A DNA stretch of 64,000 nucleotides, taken from contig JAZHRO010000036.1 in assembly GCA_037157565.1 (NCBI GenBank), positions 140,980,501 through 141,044,500 on the forward strand, written 5' to 3'. Positions 20,881-33,231 of this stretch are shown piece after piece. The notes below the pieces were generated by a model that was given only the letters and a program-made list of their open reading frames with translations, made no database searches and was not told where the DNA came from. Numbering within the stretch: position 1 is the first letter of the stretch; each line of letters begins with the position of its first letter. The position numbers and the translations under genes are program-made. The DNA is from Thalassia testudinum. Lineage: Eukaryota > Streptophyta > Magnoliopsida > Alismatales > Hydrocharitaceae.

Positions 20881-22415
20881 GGGATTTTTCTGATTTTATA
20901 GTTTTTATAGATATAGGAGAGGTAGGGGATGAGAGACAAAGAATGAGATGAGAGGTAGATATTTCTTTTTGTGGTTTTTCAACTTTGATCTTTTATTACA
21001 TTCCAAGGTATAGTGAACCGTCGGCTGGTATGTTCTACTAAGCTAGGGATTCAGATTACCTTGAAATAAGGCACACAACTAAAGAAATACTTGATCTTAC
21101 TCAAGACAGGTTTATTTTATTTTTTTATAAATTTTTTAATGTATTTTATTTATATACAAATCAACCTAAGTTATGGCCTTAATGAATGTTTGAAAGTGGA
21201 ACCTAAGGCTCTAAAATTGATCTTAAGGGGCTGGACAACTAGTTAAGCATTCAAAAACCTTCAGCATAGCACATAGAGGATATTCAAACATTTAAACAAG
21301 AATTTTATCATGATTGGCATTAAATTCACATACGGACAGTTATACATCATGAAAACTAGCTGACAATGATGAGAACATAGTTTACATGACATTCAAAATG
21401 AATTTAAATCAGATACAAGTACATGAATGCTTGCACATATGTTCTAACAATATACACAACATGTTAGCTCAACGAATTCCTCAAAAACCAGCTTAGAACT
21501 CTCTCATTCAGTCTAATCAATCCAGATGCTGCCTATTCAAATAGTGATGCAGCTACTGCTGCTACTTTCATTTCAGCAACCAAGGACTACTAATTCAACA
21601 GCTAAATCAGTTGTTCGTGCTACCAAACCCAACAACTAAGGTTGTTGTTTTTGCTGTTCAGTGAAAGGTCAGTCGACATCAGTGACTGAATTTAATATTC
21701 AGTTCACAGATTTATAGCTCAAATTTAGCAACTATTAGCTGCAATTGCTGTTACTGAAGAAGCTTCAAATTAGAAGTAATAAGATCTAATCCAAAGAAAA
21801 AGATTCTTATCCACAATCAATTATGAAGATTCTGAATTTTAAAACAAATATCAAGTTTTACAATTCTCAAAAGTATTTAATACGATTTCCTCTCTACATT
21901 ATAGACAATGTAAAGAGGAAAATCAAACTAGATGTAGAAATCATCTCAAATCATATTCAGATCTTCATTAAAACCTTGAAATGTCATGCAATTCTTAAAA
22001 AAAATCAGAATTAAATGTTAATCGCTCTGAAACGGGTTTTAAAATCGTCTCATTGCAGCATAGATTGAATCAGCATGAAAAACAAATAATATTTATACTC
22101 AAAAGAAATCTGAGGTCGTTTGCAGGGAGCAGGTGGCAATTTAAAACTCAAGATCACAATTTGAGTCAAAGATATAAGAAATTGCAATCAAGACTTAATA
22201 GAAATGAAGTGCAAAAAGAAGGGGTTAAAATGGTGATTTGAATCACCAAATTAACCCTACAATTTAATCACAATTATTTCAAATGTTTGCACAGTATCAA
22301 CCATAATTAATTCACACAAGATGAGTAAGCAATAGATCCTTAGTGGCTTGGATATGTGAAATCAGATGGCAGATGCGTAGATCAGATGTCTTAAATGGCG
22401 AGTTGCTACAGTGCC

Positions 22416-24038
22416 TCCACGGCCTGAGATTCATGCATACGGACTTGCAGCCTCGTCAGAGCACATGGGAAGCTTCGTCGTGTCACGACGAAGCTGCCTA
22501 GCTGGGTGGTTGGCTGTGGGGTGGCCTAAGCATGCATGCTTAGGTCACTCTGTGGCCATGTTAGTGGGTGTGTTCGAGGGGCGTGTTGGGGGTGTGTGGC
22601 GGTGAATGAAGAGGGGGGAAATGGTCAGTGGATGGTGACGGAGGTTTTGAGGGGTCTGGCGAGGTGGATGGAGGCGTGGAGCAGTGGGAACACCTCACCG
22701 ATGGTCAGCCGGAGGTGGAGACGGTGATGGTGCTCTGTGGTTGTCGAGGGGTGAAAAAAGAAATTGGTTGAGGGAAAATGAAGAGTAGTGGGAGAGGAAC
22801 TTAACTGAGGAACTTGGAGGAAGGGGCGAGGCAAAGAGCGAGCGGCGCGTGTGTGCCATCGCCAGAGACGAAGGCCCTGAGATGGAGAGGCGGCGACAAC
22901 GAGGGGGGTCAGAGGGGCTCGCGTGGGTATGGTGCGATGCGGATGAGTGAGGCGGAGATGGCTCTGCCACTGGTACAGAGGCAGAGAGGCGAGAAGAGGG
23001 AGGGAGAGCCTCCGGAGCCTGTAGGAGAATGGCCGAAGGAGGAGGAGACGAAATTGGGGGGATTTCTTCAGCCAAATCAGGCTTGCCAAAAGCAGAGGGC
23101 TCTGGGTAAGCTTAAATAGGCGTAGATAGAGGGGGTATCGCAAGGAAGTGGCGGGAACAGAATGCCGGAGGTATGGCCGGAGTGAGACCCATACCCCTTG
23201 AGCGTTCGTACGAGAGGTATGGGGCGATTCAGGGTATGGGGAGTTGCTCATGCGGTTGGGGGCTTCGCAGAGAGCTCCCCTTTCAAATCTGGGAGCAGCT
23301 CCCCATGGAAATGAGGAGAAAATCGGCTCGCAAAGTCACCAGTGGTATGGGTCCCTACTACGATGGTAGAGGGACCAAAATGAATAAAGTGACGAGAAAG
23401 CTGAGGGGGTAATTGCAAGGATTTTCAAAAGTTAAGGGCCAAAATGTAATTTGATGGACCAACTTGCAAAGTAGGTCAACATGACCTTCCCTTAGGTCCA
23501 AATTTTGGTACAAACCTAATTTGGACCTAAGGAATCCAATGGTGAAGTTAGATTTTAGGTTTGACTTTGTTTGAATGGATATTTTGCACAAAAACCCAAA
23601 TTAAGTCAAATATTGGGCTTGGTTCCCAATCTAGGTCAAAATAGGTTCCAAAGGCCAAATTGAAGGTTCTAAATCCTAGGGGATATTTTTCCATGAATTT
23701 TATAGGATTTGGTTGATTTTTATATTGCGTGGAACCTTGTGAATTTAAGTGAGTTTTTTTTAGGGTTACAGAATGTCATTTAATTCTTAAATTTCACAAT
23801 AATACTTATCTGACTGAACCATTCCACTTTTTCTCTTATTAAGTCCAATTAACCTATGGCTAGACCCTTATAAATTCCGTTGATGCACTGCAATGGTAAA
23901 ATTGCAGTTTTACCCCTTGTTTCATGTTCTCTTTTCTGATTAGTGTTTCCTTGAATTAAGCCTTTCTCTTGGTTATGTAGGAGATTTTGCTCACTTTATT
24001 AGGTTAAAATATTCTAGTTAGGGCTCAAGATGAGGTTC
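22416..24038 (-). repeat. Extra LTR U3 fragment inside the left LTR
   Basis: It matches the U3 half of the Athila-like LTRs (compare 16390-17902 and 57720-58576) and ends GTTCTCATTA at 24038, like an LTR end with CA/TG changed. Its other end lacks an LTR terminus. Either a truncated LTR was inserted, or two LTRs recombined. Left border uncertain. Confidence 0.5.
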
Positions 24039-25485
24039 TCATTAGATCTCTTCTTCCTTTCTTCTCTGGTGTTCTCTTCTTCCTTTCCTTGGCTCTTTTC
24101 CTCTTTTTGCGACTAAGTGTCGCACAACTTCCTACAAGAGCAAAACCCCCCACCCCTCTCTTTCTTTTCTTCTCCTTAACTCCCCTTCAAATATATGCTA
24201 ATCGAATCCAGGTACATGGGTAAACGGTTCAGAGCTCAGACTTGCGTGGCGTGGCCGCGGCCGAGAGCGTGCATGGATTCGTGTGAGGGGACCTCACCCC
24301 ATGCTATTGAGGCAACGAGGCAGAAGCAGAAATTCAATTTAAACTGCACGTGGGCTTCGATGCTTTCCTATGTGTGACTAAGTCCCCTATAATTCTTCGC
24401 GACGACCTTCGTGAGCTACAACGAGTTTCTTCGTCAAATTGGAGCAACTGCTAAGGTTCACACTCCCAATCAGGGACCTGGGAGTCTGGAGCTATTGGTT
24501 CCGCACCACCCGGAGGTGATTCCTGAGGTGTTTGAAGCAAGAACACCTTCTTCAAGGTGTGCATGAAGCTTTGTCAATGGCGGTGGTGACTTAATACCTG
24601 AAAAAGACAAACACGGGCTAAGTGCCCCAGTCAGTGCTTTCAGGAGCTTCGCCTTGATGAGGCGAAGTCAACGGTGGTGGTTGCATGGTGTGCGTGTGTG
24701 TGTGGAGGTCATACAACCTTGGTGAAATAGTACAGAAGTGTGGGTGTCTGGTGAAGTGTTAGAGAGGCTAATCGAGTGAATTAGGTTAGGGCTTTGGTCG
24801 ACGAAAGCGTGGCAATGTTGATGGGGGTGATAGCATTGTGATTCGAGTAGTGGAGTGGCTAATTGGCATCGCCAGAGCTTCGTCGAGGTGGAGGAAGGTG
24901 AAGGCAGTCGGGGTGATACGGCAGTCATGCGTGTGTTGTAAGTGTGGGAGAGAGAAGTAGAGTAAGAGAGAGAGCAATAGAAGGACTTAGCTAGGTGGGA
25001 GAGAGGTGGAGGCAGCCGATTGTGATCGACCGACGATGGAGAAGATGGAGAGAGTGGTGGAGCGACAACAGTGATGTAGGTAGAGGCACGTCCTCCCATT
25101 GGTTGGGGAGGATCGCGACAAGGAGGAGAGTTGAGAGGGTCGACCAATTTGGTCGTTGGACGGTCGGAGGAAGGGGATCAAAGGAGGTCACCGAAGAAGT
25201 GGTCGTTGGTGGCCAGATGAGGTGATTTAGGGGTTGTTGAAGATGTGCGATATGCAATAGGGCTTCTTTTATAGGCCATAGGAGGCCTTTCCAAGCTTGG
25301 AAAGAAGCTTCCAAGCTTGGAAGGTCCTCGCGAAATAGAGTTGGAGCCCAAGATCGGTCTCATGTGGAAGGGAATTCCATAAAGAATCTCTGATTCATTT
25401 TTGGGAAGGTTTAATTGAAAATCGAGTGAGAAATCTCCGCTCAAATCTCGCCAGAGCAAGGTGCATTCACACCAATGGCGGTAGG

Positions 25486-28199
25486 TGATGAGAACCTCAT
25501 CATGAACCCTAACTAGCACAATCTAACCCAGAGCTGTAAGAAAAAGCTCCTACATAACCCAAAGAAAGGCTTAACTCAGAGAATTCTGAGTTTAAGAAGA
25601 AAACAAATCATAAGGGGTAAAACTGCAATTTCACCAACGCAGTTTGCAAACAGGGTAATTAAGGATCCAAACACATGTCAAACAAGCCTAATAAGAAGTA
25701 AAGTGGGATGGTCGGATCTAAAAAGGGTTATAGCAACTTTAGGAAATTAAATGACATTCTGTAACCCTAAAACAAACCCACTTCAATGCACGAGATTCGA
25801 GGCAGGATAAAAATCAACTAAACCTCTAAAATTCATAGAAGAATAATCTCTGGGGTTTAGAACCTTCAATTTGGCCTTAGAAACCCATTTTGACCTACAA
25901 AGAGAACCACTCCCAATTAATGCTTAATCTGGGTTTTTACGTAAATTGGCTAGTCAAACATGGTTCAACCTAGAAATAAAATTCACCATTAAAACTTGAG
26001 CCTTATTTTTTAAAACCCTTGCATTTTGGCACCCAGCTTTCTCGTCGTTCTTTGCAGAACGGTCCCTCCTGCAAAACTCTGCGCAGCACCATGCTCTGGC
26101 GACTTTGCGCGGAGCATGGCGCTGCGCAGAGAGAGGTGACCGCCCCGCAAAACAGGCGCGGAGTTCCCTGCGACGTCCTCTGTCGCAGGGACCTGGCCAT
26201 GCTACCTGCCGACCACCATACCTTCCGTGCGAACGCATGGAAGGTATGGGTCTCGTCTCCGACCACGCTCCGGCGAGGCTGGCACGTCGCCAGCCCGCGC
26301 CTCCCTCTCCGCCATCCCCTTTATAAGAACCAGCACCCCCTGCCGGTTCTGGCAAGCTCTCTCTGACTGAGAATAACCCCCCACTTCATCCCCTCCTCCT
26401 CCGTCAGACGGCCCGCAGCTTCCGACGACTCCCTCCTCTTCCTCCTCATCGCTCTGCTGCCTTACCTGCAGTAGGGTTCTCCTAGCCCTCTCGTCTGTGT
26501 CGTGCTGCACCCGCCGGCACCCTCCGCCTGCCTCCTCATCGCCGATCTCCCCCTCCAGGGCCTTTTCTTCCCCAGCTCCAACAGGTACGAGCCGGTGGCT
26601 CCGCTCTCCCCCTTCGTCCATAACCTAGGTAAATAGCTTCTCCTCCTCCTCCCTTACATTTTCCCTCACTCAATTTATCTTTTTGCCCCTCCACACACAA
26701 CTTCCATCTCCGCTTACTCTGTCTCCGACCACCCTCTCTGGTGAGCTCATCCCACCTCCACAGACCTTCTCACCCCTCGCCGACTACCTTACAAGCTTCC
26801 CCTCACTCCACTCAACAGATCCCCCCTTTCCATTCCCTGCCACACGCCACCCAACGACCCCCCGAACAAACCCATCTCTCCGACCACAGTCCGACCTAAG
26901 GCTACCACCATACGTCTCCTCACGCCTCGCCACCACCCGTACTGTCTTCGTCGCACTTCGGCGAAGCTCCCTGCATCCTCTGATTGGGCCGAGAGGCCGT
27001 ATTCTTGATTTCAGGTCACTCCCCCTTCACCTCCATTACTGAGCAGGTGAGCTCCTTCACCTGCAGCTGCAGGTTCGCTCTCGCCCAGGCACTAGTCCCA
27101 GGTTGTGCGGGCCAACGTCGCGAAGGCATCCAAGCCTGCCGCTGGGTCGAATGCCTCACAGGCTGCCCCAATTGGTCGCGGACACCTCGCCTCCGGACGC
27201 GAAATCGAGAGGTGGGACTTTAGTCCCACCTCGTAAGTGTGCGGCCGTGCGCCCACACTTATATTGAAAAAGTGTTTAGAGCTTACTGCCTTTGAACACA
27301 GGGGTTAGGTCCCTCACGCACGCCGCGCGCCACGCGCTCGCCCTCACCCACACTCACACCCCGCAGGTCTGGGTCGGATCCGATTACTCGCACCCGCGCA
27401 CTCCTCGCCCACCACCGCACGTCAGTGGACCTGGTCCCGAGCGCGATACCCGTACCCGAATACCCAGCTCTGGGAGAGCGATCCTATGAGAGGAATCTGA
27501 GAGAGAGAGAGACGCGGGGAAGGGTAGAGGTAGGTTTTGCTTTCTCTAATCCTTGTGTGAGCATGCAGGAACAGAGAGAAGAAGAAGGAAGGAAGGAAAG
27601 AAGAGGAAGGAAGGCGGCCGAAGCCTTAGCCGCTCAGGGCAGAGAGGAAGAAGAAGAAGAAACAGAAGAAGAGAAGTACTGTAGCAAACCTACAGTTAAG
27701 TCGTCTGACCGCTGCATCAGACGATGGTTGAGCAGCGGCCAGAGGAGATAAAGCAAGAGAAGAAAGAAGAAGAAGGCGGAAGAAAGAGAAGTCAGAAGAA
27801 GAAGAAGATTGTCACAGCCGCAAAAGAAGAGAAGAAAAAGAAAGAAAGAGAAGAACAAAGAAAGAACAGAAGAAGAAGAACTCTGCAGAAGAAGAGACAT
27901 AGCCGTGAGCAGAGAAGAAGAAGAAGAGAAGAGCAGCTGAAAGAAGGAGAAGGAAAAGGAGAAGAGAAGAAGCCAGACAAGCTCCCTCTCTCTCTTTCTC
28001 TCTCTCTCTCCCTTATTTTTGTAATCTAATAGAGAACCTTTGTACTTCTAGAATTCCAGTAGCTCCCTGAGTTCGACCTCGGGAAAACTATTTCCGAGTA
28101 AAAAAATCTTTTGTAATGATAACCGTAGCTGCTTTGTCTTATTATAACAACTGCACTATAATAAACATAAAGACACAAAAATGGCCAAAGCGGTTACCA
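25486..28199 (+). mobile_element. Solo LTR of Athila-like type, plus orientation (2714 bp)
   Basis: Perfect termini TGATGAGAAC and GGTTACCA, flanked by GTAGG (25481-25485, 28200-28204). TATA (TTTATAAG) at 26320-26327. A GAA-rich purine tract at 27555-27960 is followed by the block GTTCGACCTCGGG (28070-28083). A paired AGNCGTCT-type box lies at 27699/27719. Lys/Glu- and Leu/Phe-rich frames at 27634-28029 come from the purine tract. Confidence 0.9.
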
Positions 28200-28868
28200 G
28201 TAGGGACTAGCTTGTAAAGAAGATGACAAAAGTTAGGGACCCAAATGCATATTTTTCAAAAGTTAGGAGCACGAGTGTGAGAAAAAATAGCTAAACCGGA
28301 CCAAAATGCAAACTTGGTCAAAATGACCTCAGATTGGGTCCAAATTTTGGTACATACCTAATTTGGACCCAAGAAATCCAATGGTGAAGTTAGATTTTGG
28401 TTTTAACCACATTTTATTGGAGAAATTGCATTATTACCTAAATTAGGGCAAAAGTTTGTCTATAACTCTATTTTTGGTCAAGACGGGTTCTAATGGTCAA
28501 ATTGAAGGTACTAAAGACTAGAAAATATTTTTATATGAATTTTATCCTGACTGAAACCTCATTTAATTAAGCGGATCTATTTTTAGGATTTCAGATGTCC
28601 ATTAATTCTTGTAATGTATGAAAACCTATTTCGTTCTATATGAACCCTCTTAATAGACTCTGAAGCACATTTGACCTTTGTTCAACCCCTGAGAAAACCA
28701 ACTGTTATTCTATTTTTGTGATAGAATGGTAAATTTGCAGAAATAACCATGTTTTCTTCTCAAATCAGTGTTTTATGCCCTTAAGAACTTCTGATGGATA
28801 TGTAGGAGATTTTATTCACTTAATCAGATCAAATTGAGCTAGTTATGACTCAAGATGTTGTTCCCATC

Positions 28869-30451
28869 ATGCGCCCGTGCGTAGCTTTTGCTAGTCCCTT
28901 AGCAAAACCATCTGAATCGAACCAGTTATCTAAGTTGATTTTAACCGTCATGATGCCTTACTAAGCCGCATCTCTAGGAATTAGATCTTAATACTCAAGT
29001 ACCAGCCCAGATCCAAACTTGACTAGCTTTCGCCTCAGTCCACCACGAAGGTTTCCAAGGTCCACAGGAACTAACCTAAGGTTTGTTGAACCCAGTGGTT
29101 AAAGCACCCATGCTTGAAATAAGGTTAGTCCGGTTTAGTTTGCCAGTGCATTTTGTACGAGAGAGATTAGAAGGAGGCTTTCATTTGTGGAGAACTTTCT
29201 CACTCTTTTCTTTTCATTATATTTTTCCTTAGATTCATCCTTGGATTGGCCCTAAACATGATCTGTATTGGATTCCTTGTCCCCACCATCAATCCTCGCA
29301 GGGTCCTTGGCATTCGATGCATCAAGATAGCATTGCCCATGGCAACCCCCAGAACCCTGGCTTTCGACACTTCAAGATAGTGCCACCCATGCGTTCTGTA
29401 GCTAAATCCAGACCCTGGCAATTGAGATTTTGAGATAATCCAGCCCACGGCATCTGAACCAGCATAAGGTGCTTACATGCCCCCGGTAGGATATTTAGAT
29501 ATCCTAGGAGACAAACACTGAGGAGATGATAAGTTATTCCCATCTTCAAGGGGAATTTCCCACCTCTCCGTGCTGGGAACTTGTCCAAATCAACTTGTAT
29601 TTTCGAGTCGCTCCTAGTCTAGATCTTAAGACCATTTTCTGAACAAATTAATTGCCCTTTAGCAAGATTTCATGATTAAAGCTCACTGAACCAGACTATG
29701 TGTGATTTAGAGTACTTAAGTTACCGAGTCTCACAAACCAGATGTCGGTTAACGGGGCCGAATACTCTCTAAGCCTTAGACATTATACACAAGTATTGCA
29801 TTTTCCTCAACCTCTTGAGGATTAATCCAGATCTTGATAAGTACGTGAGTGTTTAAATCGAAATCGATCTAAGAGGACTAAGGTTGGTATTCGCCACTAA
29901 TCACTTAAGTTTTAGCCTTTTAGGTCTTAATTCATCATTCGATCCAACCTAAAAGGTGGGTAGGTTCCAAATTATTTCTAAGGGACTCAATTTTCTTTTC
30001 TCTTTCTTTGTGCTCCTTTCAATTTTCTCTCAAAATGGCTCTTCTTTTTTTTTTTTTGAAATTTTTTCATCTTTCTGGTTTTCTTGAATATGTAATTTTT
30101 TTGATGAAACTTTTTCTTGTGAAGTGATCCTCACAGCATTTTGTACTTTAATACCCCCCCATGCCTACGATTTGCAATGCCCTCATTGTAAATTAGGTGG
30201 GTTCGAATTCAGCTTAGATCGTACATTAGAACAGATTTAGGTGGGTGGACGGGTCAGGATGATTGTTGCGGACGATTTCAAGCTTTGGTACAGGTACCAA
30301 AGGTGGAGTCGGCTATTTTAATGGACGAACCCTAAAGTGCAATATGAGTTTAGTATAGGATGTGTTAAGAAGGGTTTCGGGTTTTTCAAAAAGATGATGG
30401 GTTGCCTACCATTAAGCGCTGAGTTTAACGCCATCAGTCGGGCACAATAAG
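28869..30451 (-). other. 3' untranslated region of the Athila-like element
   Basis: About 1.58 kb without a gene. A conserved block at 30152-30190 reads, on the minus strand, CAATGAGGGCATTGCAAAT then GGCATGGGGGGG; it is shared with LARDs and with the second Ty3 element (61281-61317). Part 29507-30451 repeats at 60602-61580. Short frames at 29200-29588 have no recognisable product. Confidence 0.7.
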
Positions 30452-31780
30452 CTAAGGGGAATAGAGTTCAAAAGAGATGGCAGCCAAGTCTGGGTCAGTG
30501 AGTTTGATAAACGGTTTGAGTCTTTGACCGTTCACTACAAAAGGTTCAGAATCAACGATGAGTTCACTAATTTCAACGGCTCCATTTCCAAAGATTCGTC
30601 TCACCAAGAATGGTCCAATCCATTTTGATCTGAGTTTTCCTGGGAAGAGTTTAAGCTTGGCATCAAAGAGTAGAACTTTTTGACTAGGATGGAATGATTT
30701 TCGTACAATGTGCCTATCATGGAAGGCTTTGACTTGCTCTTTGTAGAAACACAAGTTCTTATATGCGTCATTGCGTAGTTCCTCGATCTCGCTCAATTGC
30801 AACTGACGGTGTATTCCAGCCTTCATTAGATCCAGATTGCACTTCCATACTACCCAATAAGCCTTGTGCTCCATCTTGACGAGAAGGTGACATGCCTTTC
30901 CATACACTAATCTGAAGGGAGACATGCCTAATTAGGTCTTGTGGGCAGTCCTATAGGCCCACAAGGCTTCTAAAGGGCAAGTAGACCAATCCTTCCTATC
31001 AGGCCGAACAGTGACCTGAAGGATCTTCTTGATCCCTCGATTTGACAATTCTACCAGTCCATTAGTCTAGGGGTGGTAAGGAGTCGAGATATGATGCGAC
31101 ACCCCGTACTTTTTATCAAAGACTGGAAGTGCACATGGTTAAAATGAGACCCACTATCGCTGATGATGGCCTTAGGAACCCCAAATCTAGTAAAGATGTT
31201 CACCTGGATAGATCGGAGGACAACTTTATGATCACTAGTTCTCGTGGGGACGGCTTCGATCCATTTAGAGATATAATCAACAGCGAGTAGAATGTATTTG
31301 AAGTTGTTGAATCCGAGAAAGGGTCCCACGAAATCAATTCCCCAAATGTCAAAGATTTTGCACACAATAATCAGGTTTAAAGGCATCATATCCCACGGTC
31401 CGATGTTGTCGAGGGTCTGACAACGAGCGCATGCCCTACAATACGTTTGTGCGTCTTTGAATAGCGTGGGCCAGAAGAACCCACATTGGAGAATTTTTGC
31501 TACAGTTTTACACCCAAAGAAATGGCCACCGCAGGCCTGGTCGTGACAAAATGAGATCACGTCATTGTCTTCGTCGTCAGGAATGCATCTCCAGATCACT
31601 TGATCATTGCCAATGTGGAAGAGGTATGGTTCCTCCCAAATATAGTACTTGGCCTCGGAAATCAATTTGTCCCACCTGGAAGTCTCCCAATCTGGTGGGT
31701 CTTTCCCCATAACCAAGTAGTTTGCAATATCAGCAAACCATGGGAGACTGTGAATGGCTAGCAGGTGCTCGTCTAGAAAA
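30452..31780 (-). pseudogene. Ty3 integrase, decayed
   Basis: The zinc-binding HHCC region can be read (CHDQACGGHF ... CRACARCQ) near 31560-31430. It is followed by the core start (GIDFVGPF) with its Asp and then ISDSGSHF with the second Asp. The third acidic residue lies after a frameshift and stop near 31060. The C-terminal part (30925-30452) has the Athila-type stretch with IEELRNDAYKN and WIGPFLVRR. Integrase would join the cDNA to the chromosome; this copy is interrupted. Confidence 0.85.
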
Positions 31781-33140
31781 TGCTCGGTGATCAGACCAGA
31801 CGGGTTAATGACTGAAGAAGGAAGACGGGACAAATGGTCAGCTACCACATATTGCTTTCCTACCTTATCACGAATCTCGAGATCGAATTCTTGCAATAGC
31901 AAGATCCAGTGGATTAGTCGAGGTTTCGCATCCTTCTTCACAAGGAGGTGCCTCACTGCGATGTGATTCAAGTATATAATTACATGGGAACCCAGAAGAT
32001 AAGATCTAAATTTTTCTAGGCCAACTACTACAGCCAGCAGCTCTTTCTCAGTAACTATGTAGTTACGCTGAGCCTCGTCCAATGTCTTGCTGGCATAGTT
32101 GATGACCATGGGTTTCCCACCAACTTTCTACCCATGTACCGCACCCATTGCATAATCAGATGCATCGCACATGATCTCAAAGGGTAGAGACCAGTCAGGG
32201 GATTGCAGGATTGGTGCTTGAGTAACTTGATCATGTAAGCTCTCAAATGATTGAGTGCACTCCTCAGTGGTCTCGAAGGGGACATCCTTGACCCCAGAAG
32301 TTGGGAATGAAACGGCGTTAAAAACAACGTGCCCCAAAAAGGATCGGATGTCCTTGACCAAGCTAGGCATAGGCAGCTTGGAAATCAGATTCACCTTGGC
32401 TCGATCAACCTAGATGCCATTTTTAGAGACGAGATGTCCCAGGACAATTCCCTCAGGTACCATGAAGTGGCTCTTTTCCCAGGAAAGAACCAAATTCCCG
32501 TCAATGCATCGCCTGAGGATTTGGACCAAGAGCAGGAGGTAATCATCAAATGATTCCCCAAATATCGAGAAGTTGTCCATGAAGACTTCAAGGTATTCAC
32601 CTACCACATCTGAGAATATGGCAAGCATGAACCGCTAAAAAGTAGCGGGTGCATTGCAGAGATAGAAAGGCATCCTCTGGAATGCGTACGCCCCTAGGGG
32701 TAGGTGAAGGTGGTATTCTCTTAATCCTCAGGATTGATTGCCACTTGATTGTAACCGGAGTACCCGTCCAAGAAGTAGAAGAATCGATTTCCTGCTAGTT
32801 TATCAAGTATCTGATCAATGAACGGTAATGGGAAATGATCCTTCTTCATGGAGGTATTGAGTCTTCTATAATCAATGCAGACTCTCCACGAGTTTGCTAT
32901 ATGGGTCGTATGGTTTCTCCGATTTCAGTCGTAATCACGGTGAATCCTGCCTTCTTAGGCACACCTGGATTGGACTCACCCATCGACTGTTGGAGATTGG
33001 GTAGATGATCCCTGCATCTAACCACTTAATGATCTCCTTTTTCACGACCTCCTACAAATTTGGATTTAGGCATCTCTGCATTTCACGGGATGGTCCTACG
33101 CCATCTTCGGTATAAATGTGATGTGTGCAGTATGAGGGGT
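31781..33140 (-). pseudogene. Ty3 reverse transcriptase and RNase H, decayed
   Basis: The palm region is readable in several frames: NPNL, DAGIIYPIS, WVSPIQV, CIDYRRLN, LDGYSGYNQVA and MPF-LCNAPATF. The catalytic F/YxDD motif reads FMDN (32583-32572), so the second Asp is Asn. RNase H (32109-31800) keeps EKELLAVV and ends HLSRL, but the usual second catalytic Asp region reads YLNHIAV. About five stops or frameshifts interrupt it. Both enzymes are inactive as read. Confidence 0.85.
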
Positions 33141-33231
33141 TGATGCCAGTCAGATCATCGAGAGTCCAACCAATGGTTCTCCGATGATGCTAGAGGATAA
33201 TAATCAAGTGTGTTCCCTGATCAGATATGAG

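Larger units (their letters stand above)
22016..28868 (-). repeat. 3' LTR of the Athila-like element (composite)
   Basis: Pieces matching the right LTR are 22016-22415, about 24045-25485 and 28205-28868 (about 2.5 kb together). Between the first two lies a ~1.6-kb extra stretch (22416-24038). A solo LTR lies between the last two. A minus-strand TATA (CTATAAAAG) lies near 25276-25266. Open frames 22625-23251, 24668-25181 and similar lie in LTR sequence and are not genes. Confidence 0.75.

Noticed and set aside
22625..23251. 208-aa minus-strand frame
   Set aside because: Lies in LTR U3 sequence with frames open on both strands; related LTRs do not keep it open.
27724..28029. Lys/Glu/Arg-rich open frame
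   Set aside because: It is a translation of the GAA-rich purine tract in a solo LTR; no conserved residues or start context.
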